A stretch of DNA of 64,000 nucleotides. Origin: Enoplolaimus lenunculus (lineage: Eukaryota > Nematoda > Enoplea > Enoplida > Thoracostomopsidae). Location: assembly GCA_030248215.1 (NCBI GenBank), contig JASANG010001355.1, positions 1 through 64,000 on the forward strand, read 5' to 3'. The translations under genes and the position numbers were made by a program. Of this stretch, positions 22,006 through 33,699 are shown one piece after another. Every line of letters starts with the position of its first letter. Position 1 is the first letter of the stretch. The notes below the pieces were generated by a model. The model saw only the letters and a program-made list of their open reading frames with translations. It did no database searches and was not told the origin of the DNA.

Positions 22006-22677
22006 CTGTATTGACCGAATAAAAGAGGGGTAATAAGAGCGGGATCCATATTTTGAGTCCGAATCAATAGGAGCCCATATCCCTAATAAGAGTCTGTAAG
22101 CGGATAGGGTCCCTAAACCCTAATTAGTGTCCATAAATGTCAATTAACCCTAATTGTAGCGCATAACATGACTCCAGAACCAAATAATTTGAGTTCGAAA
22201 CTTTAAAGTGTACTTGAATTTTGAAAGTACATTCCTACTGTAGTGACCCGAATAAGAGAGGGGGACTGATACTTGTTTGAACTCTCCAGAGGGTACCCCC
22301 CTTGTTATTCGGTTACGGACTGTTATTTATTTCAAACCCACGCTCCGCCGCCTTTCGTTACTGATATATATCGGGTACTGTAATTATCTGTTGAATTAAA
22401 CGTTTATTTGTTTTGTGTCAATAGCTTGAGCGATTACAAGTTTATACTTAGGAATGTACTTTCAAAATTTAAGTACGTTTTAAAGTTTCGAACTCAAATT
22501 ATTTGGTCCTGGAGTCATTAATGCGCGACAACCAATTAGGGTTAACTGACATTTATGGATTCTAATTAGGGCTTAGGGACTCTATCGCGTACCGAGAGCG
22601 ATACGGACTCCTATTGATTCGGACTCAAAATGTGGACCCCCACTCTTATTACCCCCCATTTATTCGGGTCAATACAG
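22006..22677. mobile_element. Two mariner-like MITEs (family D) in inverted orientation
   Basis: The first copy begins CTGTATTGACCGAATAA at 22006 after TA and is cut off near 22236. A second, longer copy in opposite orientation occupies 22238-22677. Its ends CTGTAGTGACCCGAATAA and TTATTCGGGTCAATACAG are near-perfect inverted repeats with TA on both sides. Internal words such as ATGACTCCAGAACCAAATAA appear on opposite strands. The junction suggests insertion of one copy into another and loss of the distal part. Confidence 0.8.
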
Positions 22678-23145
22678 TAGGCTAATAGGTTTAGGCTTAG
22701 GAATACATATGCATATACTACTGTTGTGGCCCTTAACCCTCCCACTTTCCGAAACGCTGGCTACGCCTATGTCAATAAAAGGAGCTATCACGCCCCTGAA
22801 CACTTCTCACTTTTAAAGGAGCTCGAGCAGGATAAGAAGCTGTGACACATTAGCCCCCACGCTAAGCATTTTTTGGCACTTTTGTAGCTTCCCCCCGCAG
22901 TGGAAAAGTTTCTGCCCGCCAGAAAAATTTCGTTTTCAGGGGGGCTGCCACCTTTGAACCCCTTGTGACTTGAGAGGATACTAAGCAGGATTGGGGCGGC
23001 CTTCTCGTACTTTCCCGCCAGAGTACAACCGGAGGTAAAAAATACCGGAGCCGGCCGGAGATCAACAAAACTTGCCGGACCCGGAGGTAAGGCCGGAGGT
23101 GAGGCGAAATTAGGCAGTTAAAATGATGTTTAACTTGTAAATTTA
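22678..23145. repeat. Fragments of families E and B and a G-rich repeat
   Basis: Bases 22680-22750 carry TTAGGCTTAGG and GGCCCTTAACCCT (family E-like). Bases 22850-23010 contain C/G runs (CTTCCCCCCGCAGTGG, TCAGGGGGGCTGCC) like those of the element at 51111-51897. From 23025 the segment AGAGTACAACCGGAGGT is the left end of family B. None is complete. Confidence 0.5.
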
Positions 23146-23445
23146 GGTCAAGGCTGTCCCACTGCCCTGCCTGTCACACTGTCTCAACTGTCACACTTTT
23201 CCGGCTGTCTTACTGTCTCGCTTGTCCCACTGTCCCGGCTGTCCCCGCTGTCCCAGATGTCTTTGTTATCCCAGCTGTTCCCGCTGTCCCAGCTGTCCCC
23301 GCTGTCCCGGCTGTCCCGTTGTCCGTTGTTCCGGCTGTAAACCTGTCCCACTGTCCCGTTGTGCCGGCTGTCTTCTGCACTCCTGCTTGTCGTAGTCCCA
23401 GGACAGTGGGACGGTTCTCAACGTAACGTTGACTGTAACATTTAA
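23146..23445. repeat. GCTGTCCCG nonamer minisatellite repeat, second copy
   Basis: About twenty diverged units of GCTGTCCCR lie between 23150 and 23370. They are followed by AGTCCCAGGACAGTGGGACGG and AACGTAACGTTG, the same right border as at 9079-9390. The unit number is clearly higher than in the first copy. It is non-coding. Confidence 0.75.
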
Positions 23446-24945
23446 TTGTCAGGGTGCGATCGGATATCCCGTTCCGGTTTAAGATCCGGCAAAACTTATC
23501 CGTATAGTTTGCTTGTTACAGAAAAACCTTCCTCTTCCATTTACGCTGTGAAATTAATAGTAAATTCTATGCGCTAAACTAGTAACCAAACGCGTAAATG
23601 ACACAATTCAACTCCGCGTCGCTTTTACACAATATTACATGAAAAAATATAGATTTTTAACTGTTGAAAATAGGAACACTTTCGGTTCCGCAGTAGACCA
23701 TAAAAGAAATTCAAGTATTAAAAAAATTGAAATTTAATTGAAATTATCAGGAGAGGTTATAAGGAACCAAATCAGCGTTATGTTCAAATATATTGTGACT
23801 ATTAAAGCGGGTCTTTAAGATTTGGACCAATCTTAATGTATATAACATGAAAACATATTCCTAAGTTTAACGCTCCTCAACGTAGTAAACACAAGCCTAA
23901 CAAGGTCTGCACCTGGCAATTGAAGTTTGCGAGTAAAAACAGCTTTTCTTAGAATATTATTCACTACTTGAAAAAATAATCATCTGTTCGGACGTTTATA
24001 TTATTCAAATTATTGAAATTTGTTAATTTTCGTCGTATAAATAGCTTGGACGTTTCAGCGACAACAATTTGGTCTGTGAATTCAACAGAAAATTTTTGTA
24101 CGAAATTTTTGCCAAATGTCAAAAATTAGAAAAGAGTACAATTAATGTCGGCTATATGTATACAAAAGGGGCTTCAAGTTTTTCAGGGTGGATAACTTAT
24201 GACCAGGAGTGCAGAGCAGCTACTCCTGTATCACGGCCTGATTTTCCACTGGTTCGGTAGGAAGAATTACAGGCATAGGTTTTGGATTAGCCAATCCTAC
24301 CAGGGCTAGTTTTGGCTGGTTTCAGGGGATTTTTGAGGTTGTACTAGTAATTTGATGAAAGAAGAAAGCTCACACAGTTTTGAGGTTAAGTTGCACGTTG
24401 GGTTTGCATTGGTATTTTGCAGTCTAGTTATCGTAGTGGACGTGCAGAAAGCATTTAACAAAGTAACTTGCCGCACTTTAACAGGAATAAGTTCGCCAGT
24501 CAAGCATTTTGTCATACTCGTGCTTTACTTTTACGCTTTAATATGCGGTATTTGTTGCTTTATTCCACTGTATATGAAAAACCAAATTAATTCTTTACTT
24601 CGAATGCAAGCAAATTAAAGATCAGCAAAAATTTTACAAATCCGTTTTCCAACCAAAACCTATGCACTAAGCTTGAATTTTTCACTTTTCCAGATTTTCC
24701 GTTTTCCGACCCGAACCACACATTCTAATTTGCCAGCCAGGCCAACCAAACTGTTCCTTCCAAAAAGACTTAGAGAAACCCTATACGTTATAAACTTTTC
24801 AAGTTTTCCAGGTTTCCTAACCTCGCCTGTACCTCTAACTTTTATGGAAATGGGACGCCCCTGTGCTATACATTGGCCAATATTTCAATCTCAAACGGAA
24901 TATCGTTGCCAGTTGTCAATCCATTCGAAGTGCTCGTACTTCAAG
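23446..24945. other. Intergenic sequence with repeat fragments
   Basis: Bases 23450-23520 resemble the left end of family G (CAGGGTGCGATCGG, TTCCGGTTTAAGATCCGGC). Bases 24240-24340 and 24640-24850 match the ~190-bp array unit, the latter inverted. Bases 24845-24890 contain GGACGCCCCTGTGCTATACATTGGCC, a family E end (split here by a few differences). No gene is supported between 23450 and 24945. Confidence 0.45.
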
Positions 24946-25840
24946 TGAAATCTTCAAACATGTAATCACAACCAGGCCTAAAATCAGTAAAACAATTCCG
25001 CAACTTTTACTTTATCACTAAATCTAACTGGCATAAAGTTATATATATTTGCACCCAATTTACGATTTGACCAAACGCGACTTAATAACTATATGTCGCA
25101 TCTGAACACTTGATCTTGCAAACTTTCGATAACCTTCAACAATCCGAGCTAGCTATGTTGCAATAATTAAAGCTACCTATCTGCCAGTATACTACTCATT
25201 GCCGTTAATGTTTTGACAATTTAAATGAACAAGCTGCATTGCCGGAAAGGTTCATACCGAAAGCATCAAATTTCTATAGAAGAAATATCTGTCACCGCTA
25301 TATTTTGAACCACAAAAAGTTATTAACTTAACGAATACTTAATAAACTAAATTACAAATTTCATCATTGACAAAAATGTCCTAAACTTAATTTGAAAGTA
25401 AAACATGTGTTGAAGTAATTACTTTGCGTTATGTTACCACGAAATATTTCAAAGCGGCTACGCATTGTTCAAGTTAACTATGGTTAAAACCAATTTGTCG
25501 TGAAAATTATTCTTTTTTCCTATAGGTTTGCCTATTTCATTAGTATTCTATTCAAGAATTTTTGTTACATAATGAGCAGTAATATAATTTGAAACAAATT
25601 TTTAAACTATTTCTAGCTAAAAACAAGCAAATTGGTATCACTAACATTGTTATCCGTTCTATAAGCAGAAAATCATCAGACTTTATGGTTGATTGTTCTA
25701 TAGTTAGAACGAAATTTTCTGTATATAAAAGCTTGAGTAAATAGTTCCGATATTAGTATTATCGTTACTTTTAAATCGTCGCCCGAAAAGTTATTCCATA
25801 ATTGAAGAAAAGCAGCATTGGTAAGTATTTTAGCTTATAA

Positions 25841-26523
25841 ATGGCTTATCATAAGTTAGTGGTAGGAAACTATCACCAAGAATCAATCGCTAAGGACATG
25901 TTCACAGGCAGTCAGTGTACTGCTATGGCATTTATAGGTTCGGCTATATTATCCAGTTGCAGTCCGCCAACGTGGACTACTTATACCATTGATAGTTGGC
26001 TCCATATAGGTCACTTATGCTACATAAAAATTTGTAATGAGTTATACAGAGGCCTGCCCACACATTTGAGCCACAATGATCTGCCCCAATCAGGAAACAT
26101 ACCATTTAACAAGTCAAACATCAAATTTAGCACATCTCAACGCAAGAAAGCAGATTTGGAATTTTTAACGATGTAATTCCGGACCGGAAATCAGAATATA
26201 GAACAAATATGTACTCCGTTATGGAAGACGTTTTAGTTCAAAACCATTATAACATACTAACTTTTAACAGCTACGCTGTTTTGATTTTCAAAGATCGCAA
26301 CCTTTATTACATGCTTGATTCACACCCAGCACACATTAATAACAGAAACACACAAAGTAAAAATGCGTCACTAATTAGTTTTCAAAGCCAAAATATGCTC
26401 TTTAGCAATCTTGTCCAAACTTACAAACATAGCTTTGGTAAGCAATTTGAGACATCATCTCTAAATTTTGAATCCATCACATCAGTAAATAATACATTAC
26501 CGGCACAAGTTAAAATAATATAA
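25841..26523 (+). pseudogene. Helitron-borne cysteine peptidase-like (OTU / C76-like) ORF, two frames
   Basis: The first frame (25841-26176) opens MAYHKLVVGNYHQESIAKD. It contains GSQCTAMAFIGSAIL, with a likely nucleophile Cys, and TIDSWLHIGHLCY. The second frame (26209-26523) contains FNSYAVLIFKDRNLYYMLDSH, where the DSH carries the expected catalytic His. This Cys...His arrangement resembles the peptidase C76/OTU-like domain found at the N-terminus of many animal Helitron proteins. The short interval and frame change between the halves (26177-26208) indicate decay or an intron. I infer it is part of the Helitron next to it. Confidence 0.6.
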
Positions 26524-26860
26524 ACTTAATTTTTCCAAATCCTAGAAACTTACTTCGTTTTGAAAATTGTAACACAAACACAACATCAAAAGGCTTTCAA
26601 ACTGGAGCTAAACATGACATTCGAATACAGACAACATGTGCAAAGTTTCTGAATACATCGTCCAATAATAATATTTTTGTCCAGGCCGACTCGGCCAATA
26701 CGAATAAAATTATTGCTTCTAATCATTCTGTCAAATTATTGAATTTGTCCAAAAATTATTCTGCTTATGAATCTAGTAACATAAGAAAACGGCACAAAAA
26801 ATAGCCGACACAATAAATGAAGTTGTTTCTAAATCGAGTAGACTGGAAACGAAAACGGAA

Positions 26861-28802
26861 TTGAAATGTTTTTTACAATTTACAAATTCTCTACCACTTG
26901 CTTGTTCCGAACACTGTCACTCATGCCAAAGAATTTTATATCCTGACCAAACATACAAACTTTCCGCAGAAAATTATACGTGGGCGCAACGCTCATTAAA
27001 ATTCACATCTAATTTATTTGGTCACAACTGCTTTTCCAGTTTGTCAAAAAAGTATTTGCCTTTGAGATCCATCTCAAACGGACTTTCAGTTGAAACAGTA
27101 CCAACTATTTTCCAACGGCTAAATTTTGTAGAACGAAGGTTTTTGTGTTTGGTTCAGACGTATATGTCAATAATTTTGCTTCCACATGGAGGTCAGTATT
27201 CTCAAAAAGGGCTGGCGGTGCACTTTAACTATGATTTATCCAATCTGCATACCGTAATACAGCAAAATTTGAATGACAGTTCAGTTCCCATCTTGTGTTT
27301 TTCGGGTAAAGTTAAAAATTTTGTTAGACCAAATTTAATCAAGGAATGCATGAAATATTTGCAGTCACAAAACCCAATTTACAGTAATCTTTCAACCCAC
27401 AACTTGGCAGAAAAAGAAAGTTCATGCAATATAAATAAAACATATACAAGTCCAGAGTTTAATGAGGTAGGAGTATCTGAGTGCGACTACATGATGCCTT
27501 CCGGTGAGCTAAAGAATTTCATTGAAAAAGGAGTCTATTTAGCAATTCCTCGAAGTAAACGAAATCACATGTTAGATTACAATAGCACACAAGACATTGA
27601 ACTGAAAGCATTTTCTTGGTTGTCCCCGTCACAAAACGACTGCCATAGAGACAGTCCAAGACAAACAAAAATTAGTCTGCTGCAATATTACTGGTCAAGA
27701 ATGTTTCACAGAGATAATAGATTTCGTCTAGATATTTCCTACATTATGACCGCAAACAACGCTGTGGAGCGAAAACAACTACTTTCTGCAATTAATATTG
27801 TAATGAGAATGTATAAGTCAAGTACAAATATAGGTGGCGTTGCTGGTGAAGAAGTTAGGATGAAACATATTGACAATTTAGATCAAAATCCTGATTTAAT
27901 TGAAACTTGGTACATGTTTATGAAAAACATAAGGGGTACCAGTGCGTATTGGTGTGATAAACTGCATGAACTTTTGTCAATTTTTAAGTCTATTGGTGCT
28001 CCAGATATTTTCTTGACACTTAGCGGCAATGACAACTGGCCAGACCAAAAGCTCAGTTTAGAACACGATGTTACTTTGACTAATATAACTGATGCGGTCC
28101 GTAGGAACCCTCTCATTGTGTCTCAGCATTTTGAAAGACGGTGGAAAAATTTTTACATTACGTACTGTTATCAGAAAAATGTCATATCGGAACTGTCACA
28201 GATTATTGGGCACGAATAGAGTTCCAAAACCGCGGAAGCCCATATGTTCATTGTTTTTGTGGGTAAAAGAATGTCCAACACTAAACAAACAATGCGCACC
28301 TGAAGAAATTTGTGATTATTTAGACAAAGTGATTCACTGCAAAATTCCTGACAACGAATCGGACCCTGAACTTCACAAGTTAGTAAAGACACTACAGATA
28401 CATAACCACACATCCACATGCCAAAAGAAAGATAAATGTAGATTTAACTTCCCAAAGGTTGCATGTGAGAAAACTAAATTAATTCCATGTTCATCATCGC
28501 GAAAAAAATGTTACGAAATTCAACGAAAACTAGGTGAAGAATTTGTGAATGATTATAATCCAATCTTGTTGAAACTTTGGGAGGCTAACATGGATATTCA
28601 ACTTATCACAGGTTACGAAAGTGTAGCTTATTATGTGTGCAATTACGTTTGCAAAGCTGAACCCGATACGCTTAAAAATGAGCTACGTAAAGTGATTGCA
28701 AATATGTGTGAGGATAGCACGCAATATTCAAAGCTATGCAAAATTGGTATGACAATTGTTAGAGATCGTCAACTCAGTGCAATGGAAGCTTGTTTTAGGT
28801 TA
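26861..28802 (+). pseudogene. Helitron Rep (HUH nuclease) region
   Basis: The first open stretch (26861-28219) starts with a zinc-finger-like HCHSCQRI. It runs through SIILLPHGGQYSQKGLAVHF and the Helitron-like N domain to APDIFLTLSGNDNWPDQ. The HUH-type motif region near 28225-28255 (GSPYVHC) lies in another frame. The next stretch, to 28802, carries WVKECPTLNK, KLVKTLQIHNHTSTCQKK, CRFNFPK and the two-tyrosine motif YYVCNYVCKAEP expected at the nuclease active site. At least one frame change separates the parts, so it is unlikely to make a full Rep. Confidence 0.8.
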
Positions 28803-28968
28803 AAAAAAAAAAAAAACCAAAACAACCCAAAACCCAAAAACACAAACAAAAAAAAAAACCCAAAAAAAAAAAAAAAAAAAAAAACACAAAAAAAAAAAAA
28901 AAAAAAACAAAAAAAACAAAACAACCAAACACAAAACACCCCCCACCCCAACAAACCACACCCACCCG
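28803..28968. repeat. 166-nt block of almost only A and C
   Basis: The block contains no T and only one G, which is its last base. It consists of long A runs broken by C, then C-rich sequence. It sits exactly between Rep codons EACFRL and CHLHLVYSS, which would be adjacent in related Helitrons, so it looks like a clean insertion. Possible origins are a low-complexity insertion or an assembly or read artefact. Confidence 0.8.
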
Positions 28969-30451
28969 TGTCATTTACATCTGGTCTACAGTAGTAGAGA
29001 TGTTGTAACTATTAACGGATGTCAACCTTTTAACCGCAGGAAAATATTACTTTCTAAAAAAGAACGCGAAATATCGGGTGAAGTTTTTAAAGAAGGCATA
29101 ATACAATTTTACAGAATGAGACCAAAAACAAGCAAATTTGAAGCAATGTCATTATACCAGTTTGCTTCTTGGTACAAACGAGAATATTCACACGGTTCTG
29201 CTTTTGCAAAATGCGAAGTAATAACGTTAACTAATAATATTAATTTCAGGAATCGCAATATATCTTGCTGTATCAAAACTCCAAAATTTCAAGAAGGGTC
29301 CGAAGATTATTACTATTCGCTGTTAGTTCTGCATTTGCCACACCGAAACGAAGCCGATATAGTAAGTCCTTTCAATTCTCCTCAAGAGGCATTTATGAAA
29401 AAATATAGTTTGCTTAATCAAGAACAAATAAAATCGGAGATTATATATACAGAATTAATGCGCGCTATTTTAAGACTACAACTGATCAATAGGGATCCGT
29501 TGTTCAAACAGATATACTCCCAAAAAACGCACAATGAAACAACACTGAATGAACATAACCAGCTTGTTGACACTTCGATGAATAGAAAATATGTAGACTA
29601 TACATTAATGCAAAATAAATCAGAATTTATACGGCAATTTGATAGCTTAACATCAGACCAAAAGCGAGTGGTAAATTATATAACCACTTGCGTAAAAAAC
29701 AAAATGAACCTTTTCATTTGTACATAACAGGAAATGCTGGAACAGGCAAAAGTTACTTGTGCAAATTTTTAATTAAATTTTTGACATCATTCTCGGACAG
29801 CCATTAAAAAAATACTGAAAACATTGTAATTTGTGCGCCAACTGGACTGGCAGCTAGGCCTACAGGTGGCGTTACGATACATTCTGCATTTAGCATACCA
29901 GTGCAACGCGGCTACGAAAACAATTATACAGAGCTCACTGGTTCAGCCCTATTACAGCTACGGGAACCACGAAACGATATTTTCAAAAGCGAACTAGCAG
30001 GAGAGTCGTTCTGTCCAACAGATGATCGAGACGCGGACGGGTTGCCAAAAGTTCTTACAATTTAAAAAAACACCAGGATTATGCTGCTAAAAACGTGTGC
30101 ATTGAAAAAGGCTTAGTAAATGGAGAAATTATTGTGGAAATGGATATTCTAAATGAAATGATTGACAATGATCATATAAAAAATAATATAGTGTCTATTG
30201 AAAAATTCGACTGTGAATACCGATTTAATGGCAGATTCCTAACAAGACGGCAATTTCCTTTGTGCCCAGCATGGGCAGTAACAATACACAAAGCGCAGGG
30301 AATGTCTCTGGACAAAGCCGTTATTTCTATTGGCAAAGAAATTTTTCAAACAGGCCAAGCATATGTGTGGTTATCAAGACTAACTGAGTTAAATGGCCTA
30401 CACATTGAAAAGATTGATTTTAAAAAATATACTGCGACAAAAAAGTATTAG
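28969..30451 (+). pseudogene. Helitron PIF1-like helicase region, incomplete
   Basis: After the A/C block the protein-like signal continues with SSRDVVTINGCQPFNRR. It is then open at 29116-29727 (FEAMSLYQFASWYKREYS ... LTSDQKRVVNYITTCVKN). The Walker A motif GNAGTGKSYLC is at about 29731-29763 in another frame, followed by VICAPTGLAARPTGGVTIHSA at about 29827-29889. The middle of the helicase is missing. The C-terminal motif VTIHKAQGMSLDKAV and the end VWLSRLTELNGLHI are open at 30095-30451. The motif order is that of PIF1/RecD-type helicases. With the internal loss it cannot encode an active helicase. Confidence 0.8.
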
Positions 30452-30651
30452 CAGAAGACGCAAAAAACTTAGAGCAGGGTTTAAAAAGAATTTAGAAAAT
30501 TTCAATTTGCTAAGTCAGATTCATGTATGCCATATCTTTATCTGCATATATTTAACAGTTCAATGTCTTGCTACATAATGATAGTCAGACCCACAAAAAG
30601 CAACCGGTAAAATATAAAAATTACGTAAAGCCACAATTTTTATGTCAAAAT

Positions 30652-30983
30652 CAGGGATGTGTCGAGTAATCAGCATCGGAATTGCAAAAATTGCCTATTC
30701 TTTGCCGATACTTTTCGCACATAACGATCAGTGGGAATGCTATTAGTTTCGTTTCTGGGCGCATACCAGTGTGTCTGTTGAAGAAAATTCTCTTTTGCGT
30801 TTGTGTTTAAAAAAAATTAATGGAAATTAACCGTTCTTATAAAATTATAATAGTTTATGATGATTAGGGTGTAAGTCTTCAAATAATATAATGTAGTGCT
30901 GTATCTGTTTATTAATGGTGTGCAAAATTTGGAATCGGCATCGGCAAGATTTCAAAATAACAATCGGCATCGACATATCCCTA
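30652..30983. mobile_element. hAT-type MITE, family C, inserted in the Helitron
   Basis: It starts CAGGGATGTGTCGAGTAATC and ends GGCATCGACATATCCCTA, inverted repeats of the family. It is flanked by a perfect 8-bp duplication GTCAAAAT (30644-30651 and 30984-30991). It lies between the helicase and the RPA-like gene, so it arrived after the Helitron. It is non-coding. Confidence 0.88.
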
Positions 30984-31111
30984 GTCAAAATAGATAAATA
31001 AGGAAAACAAAGCAGACAAAGGTATTTATGCAAATGAATATCTATAAACCTATTTTTCATGTACACACGCAATAGAAACAAAAAGATATATATGTATGAA
31101 TATTTTTAAGA

Positions 31112-33659
31112 ATGAACATTTCACTAGCAAGCAGTGCCAAAGTATCGAGATGGTTTCACCATCCATTGAAAGTACCCAAAAAAATTAGAAACAATGCTCC
31201 GTCATTAATTGCCGCCAAAGACGCAACAACTGTAAAACTACTGCCAATTGCTGAAGCAGTCAACACAAAGGATGCCGTAGTAGCAATAAAGGGCAAAATT
31301 GTTAAGGTCAGTTTAAACAGGTTGGGAGTGCACATGGAGTGCCGATTAAAATTAGAATTCAATTTGAAGGGCATTTCCGATTCCAATTGTAAGTATAATC
31401 GGAATCGCATTATTTCATCGTTCGTAATCTATATTATTTGCAATTATGTGCAGATTAGTTTACAGTTTTGTTTCGTTTAATAACTATTAGGTTTTTATCA
31501 CTCTTTCGCATGAAAAAAATTTTGGCATCGGCACACCCTAGTTTTAAACTGCCCTACATCTGCAAAAATATCTAATTGTACATTTTTGAGAAAAATTGTG
31601 TGAGTTATTTTGCTACTCAGGGACAGCTAAAAATTTACAGGCTGAGATTCCGAAACAGTTTGGAGAACAGGCTTCCAACCAAGAAGTCAAAATTGTACGG
31701 GATATTTCTATAAAAGATAAAACAGGCATAATAAATGTAGCCCTTTTTCGTGACAAAGCAAACGCTTTAGTTGAACGCGGAGAGTACGTCTTGATTCGTG
31801 CTCTAACTGTTGGCAAGTATTTCAATGGACCAAGCTTGTCCTCAACAGCTCTTACCACAATTGAGGTAATTTACAAGTATAACTTACCTTTCGTGAAATA
31901 CTTTAGTGACCAATATAAGAGGGTACGCCACTTGTTATTCGGTTACAAACTGCTATTTATTTTTAACCCGCCCTCCGCAGCCCATCGTTAGGTATATATC
32001 CTGTATTTCAACTATACGTTGAATTAATAGTTTATTTATCTATTTATCTTGTATCAAACGCTTGGGCGGTAATACAAGGATATACTTAGAAATGTATATA
32101 CTTTCAAAACGTATGCTTTAAAGTTTCGAACTCAACTTTATTTGGGTCTGGTGTTAATTTTGCTTTCTAAATAGGGTTTGGGGACTCTATCCGCTTCAGA
32201 TACACACTCCAATTTATAGAGAATCATAATGGGGACATTCTTCTTATTACCCCACCCTCTTATTCGGATCACTGCGGTAAGTGAGAAAACTTATTGCACA
32301 AGCAGCATCGCCTAATTTTAAGTACACAACATTCAAAGCTAGAAAACTTACTTATTTTTAGCAATACAAATTAAGGTATATTGCGCTATTACACGTTTAA
32401 CTGGGTGCAAAGCGAACCTGAATTATATCGGAATCGGAACAGCAAATTTCTACCCAGATCGGAATCGGAACTACAAATTTTGTGGCAATACGGATAATTT
32501 GCATTAACAAATACAATGTTTTTTACGGTATCTGTTGGCTAGCACTTTTTTCAAAAACGTCGCATAAAACATTGGCTATGTTTTTTTGGTTCTATGAAGC
32601 TAAATGTACAATCAGTCAACGTTATTTTCAAAATAAAATGGTAGTCTAGTTTGATAAAATTTTGAGACCGAGCGAATTCCTGTGCAAACATATCGCAAAA
32701 AATAGGATTAAATTTAAAATTTCAACATATTGCCATTGATTGTGCAATTGAAATTGAAATCGAAACTCATTTTGAATCAAATTTGTAATTTGGACGGAAT
32801 TCCAATTGCGCCCTAAAGTTTAACTGTGCTTGCGGACATGGTTAAACGATTGGCTGTAAATTATATTTTGTAAACAATGTTTCTGTTGCAGTATATAAGT
32901 TGGGATGCAAAAGACATATCTGACGTCGAAATAGAAAACGAAAATACCGAACCAACAAGTTGGAAAGTAAATATTGTGTCCGTTTCAAAAGTTTATGTGT
33001 GTCAAGCATGTTCAAACTTAAAGTGCTATCGAAGAAAGTTGCGATCTTCAGTAGACATCACGACAGCAGAAGATATTTTACGGTAAACTAAAAACAGTTA
33101 TAACAAAAGTGCAACAAAACCTGCAAAAATAAGAGCAGCATGATAATTAATAATGATCCATTAGTAGTTATAAGTAGTGACATATTCACAAATGGGTATA
33201 ACGTCTATCATTAAAAAGCTTTAAAACAAACGAGCTCCTGCAATTGCAAATCTCAAAAATGGCAAAGCAATAGGACAAATCACATGCGAAAAATGCGCTA
33301 AAAATTGAGCCTCAGAATTCACTGTTTCGAAAGCTAAAGGCATAGCGTTAGCTAGTGTTAAGTGCTACACACGTTTGAAAACACGTTTCTAGATTTTAAA
33401 CTTTAGATGCACAACATGCAGCAAGAAATACGCATCAGACAGCAAAGTGTTTGGATGTAAAGCTGTTTTGGGGGTGATGATCGGCAATTCCTACAAAGAA
33501 GTGTCAGCATTCTACTCGGATATTGCTAAAATCATAGACTTGGACGCCGTCGAAACAGAAAATTCGATCGAGCATAATATAGAAACAACAATAATGAAGG
33601 GTCTAGAAATAAGGGGTCAACTAAAAGGAGACATCTTAATGGTTAACACAAAACAATAA
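31112..33659 (+). CDS. RPA-like (OB-fold, zinc-ribbon) single-strand DNA-binding protein, four exons
   Basis: The exons are 31112-31306, 31641-31865, 32892-33082 and 33407-33659. All introns are GT-AG with phases 0, 0 and 2, and the total is 287 codons plus stop. An OB-fold-like segment reads EVKIVRDISIKDKTGIINVA, RDKANALVERGEYVLIRAL and VGKYFNGPSLS. A zinc-ribbon-like set of cysteines follows: VYVCQACSNLKC and, across the last intron, RCTTCSKKY. This layout matches RPA70 C-terminal domains and the RPA-like proteins of animal Helitrons. No internal stop is seen, in contrast to the broken Rep-helicase upstream. It may be the Helitron's own accessory gene or a copy now kept by the host. The start ATG at 31112 is the first in frame. 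Confidence 0.65.
31330..31545. repeat. Possible MITE in intron 1 of the RPA-like gene
   Basis: The ends GTGCCGATTAAAATTAG and TTTTGGCATCGGCACACCCT are loosely inverted and recall family C or related termini. It lies inside the intron 31307-31640. No target duplication could be identified. Confidence 0.4.
31904..32276. mobile_element. Mariner-like MITE (family D) in the RPA-like gene
   Basis: The left part GTGACCAATATAAGAGGGTA and right end TTATTCGGATCACTGCGG, followed by TA, are the family D ends. Internal words AAAGTTTCGAACTCAA and GGGACTCTATCCGC match the copy at 22238-22677 in the same orientation. It sits in intron 2 of the RPA-like gene, 39 bp after the exon 2 donor. Confidence 0.7.
32403..32813. 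mobile_element. Possible hAT-type MITE in intron 2 of the RPA-like gene
   Basis: The left end TGGGTGCAAAGCGAACCTGA and right end CGGAATTCCAATTGCGCCCT are inverted in the same way as family A. The interior contains two GATCGGAATCGGAAC blocks. It is probably a diverged family A relative, and no clear target duplication is visible. Confidence 0.5.
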
Positions 33660-33699
33660 TTAATATTAGTTTGCATTGTTGATAAATTTTTGAAAAATA

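Noticed and set aside
28769-28954. Phe-rich minus-strand frame resembling a membrane segment
   Set aside because: It is the complement of the A/C-only block (poly-T/G reads as Phe, Cys and Val).
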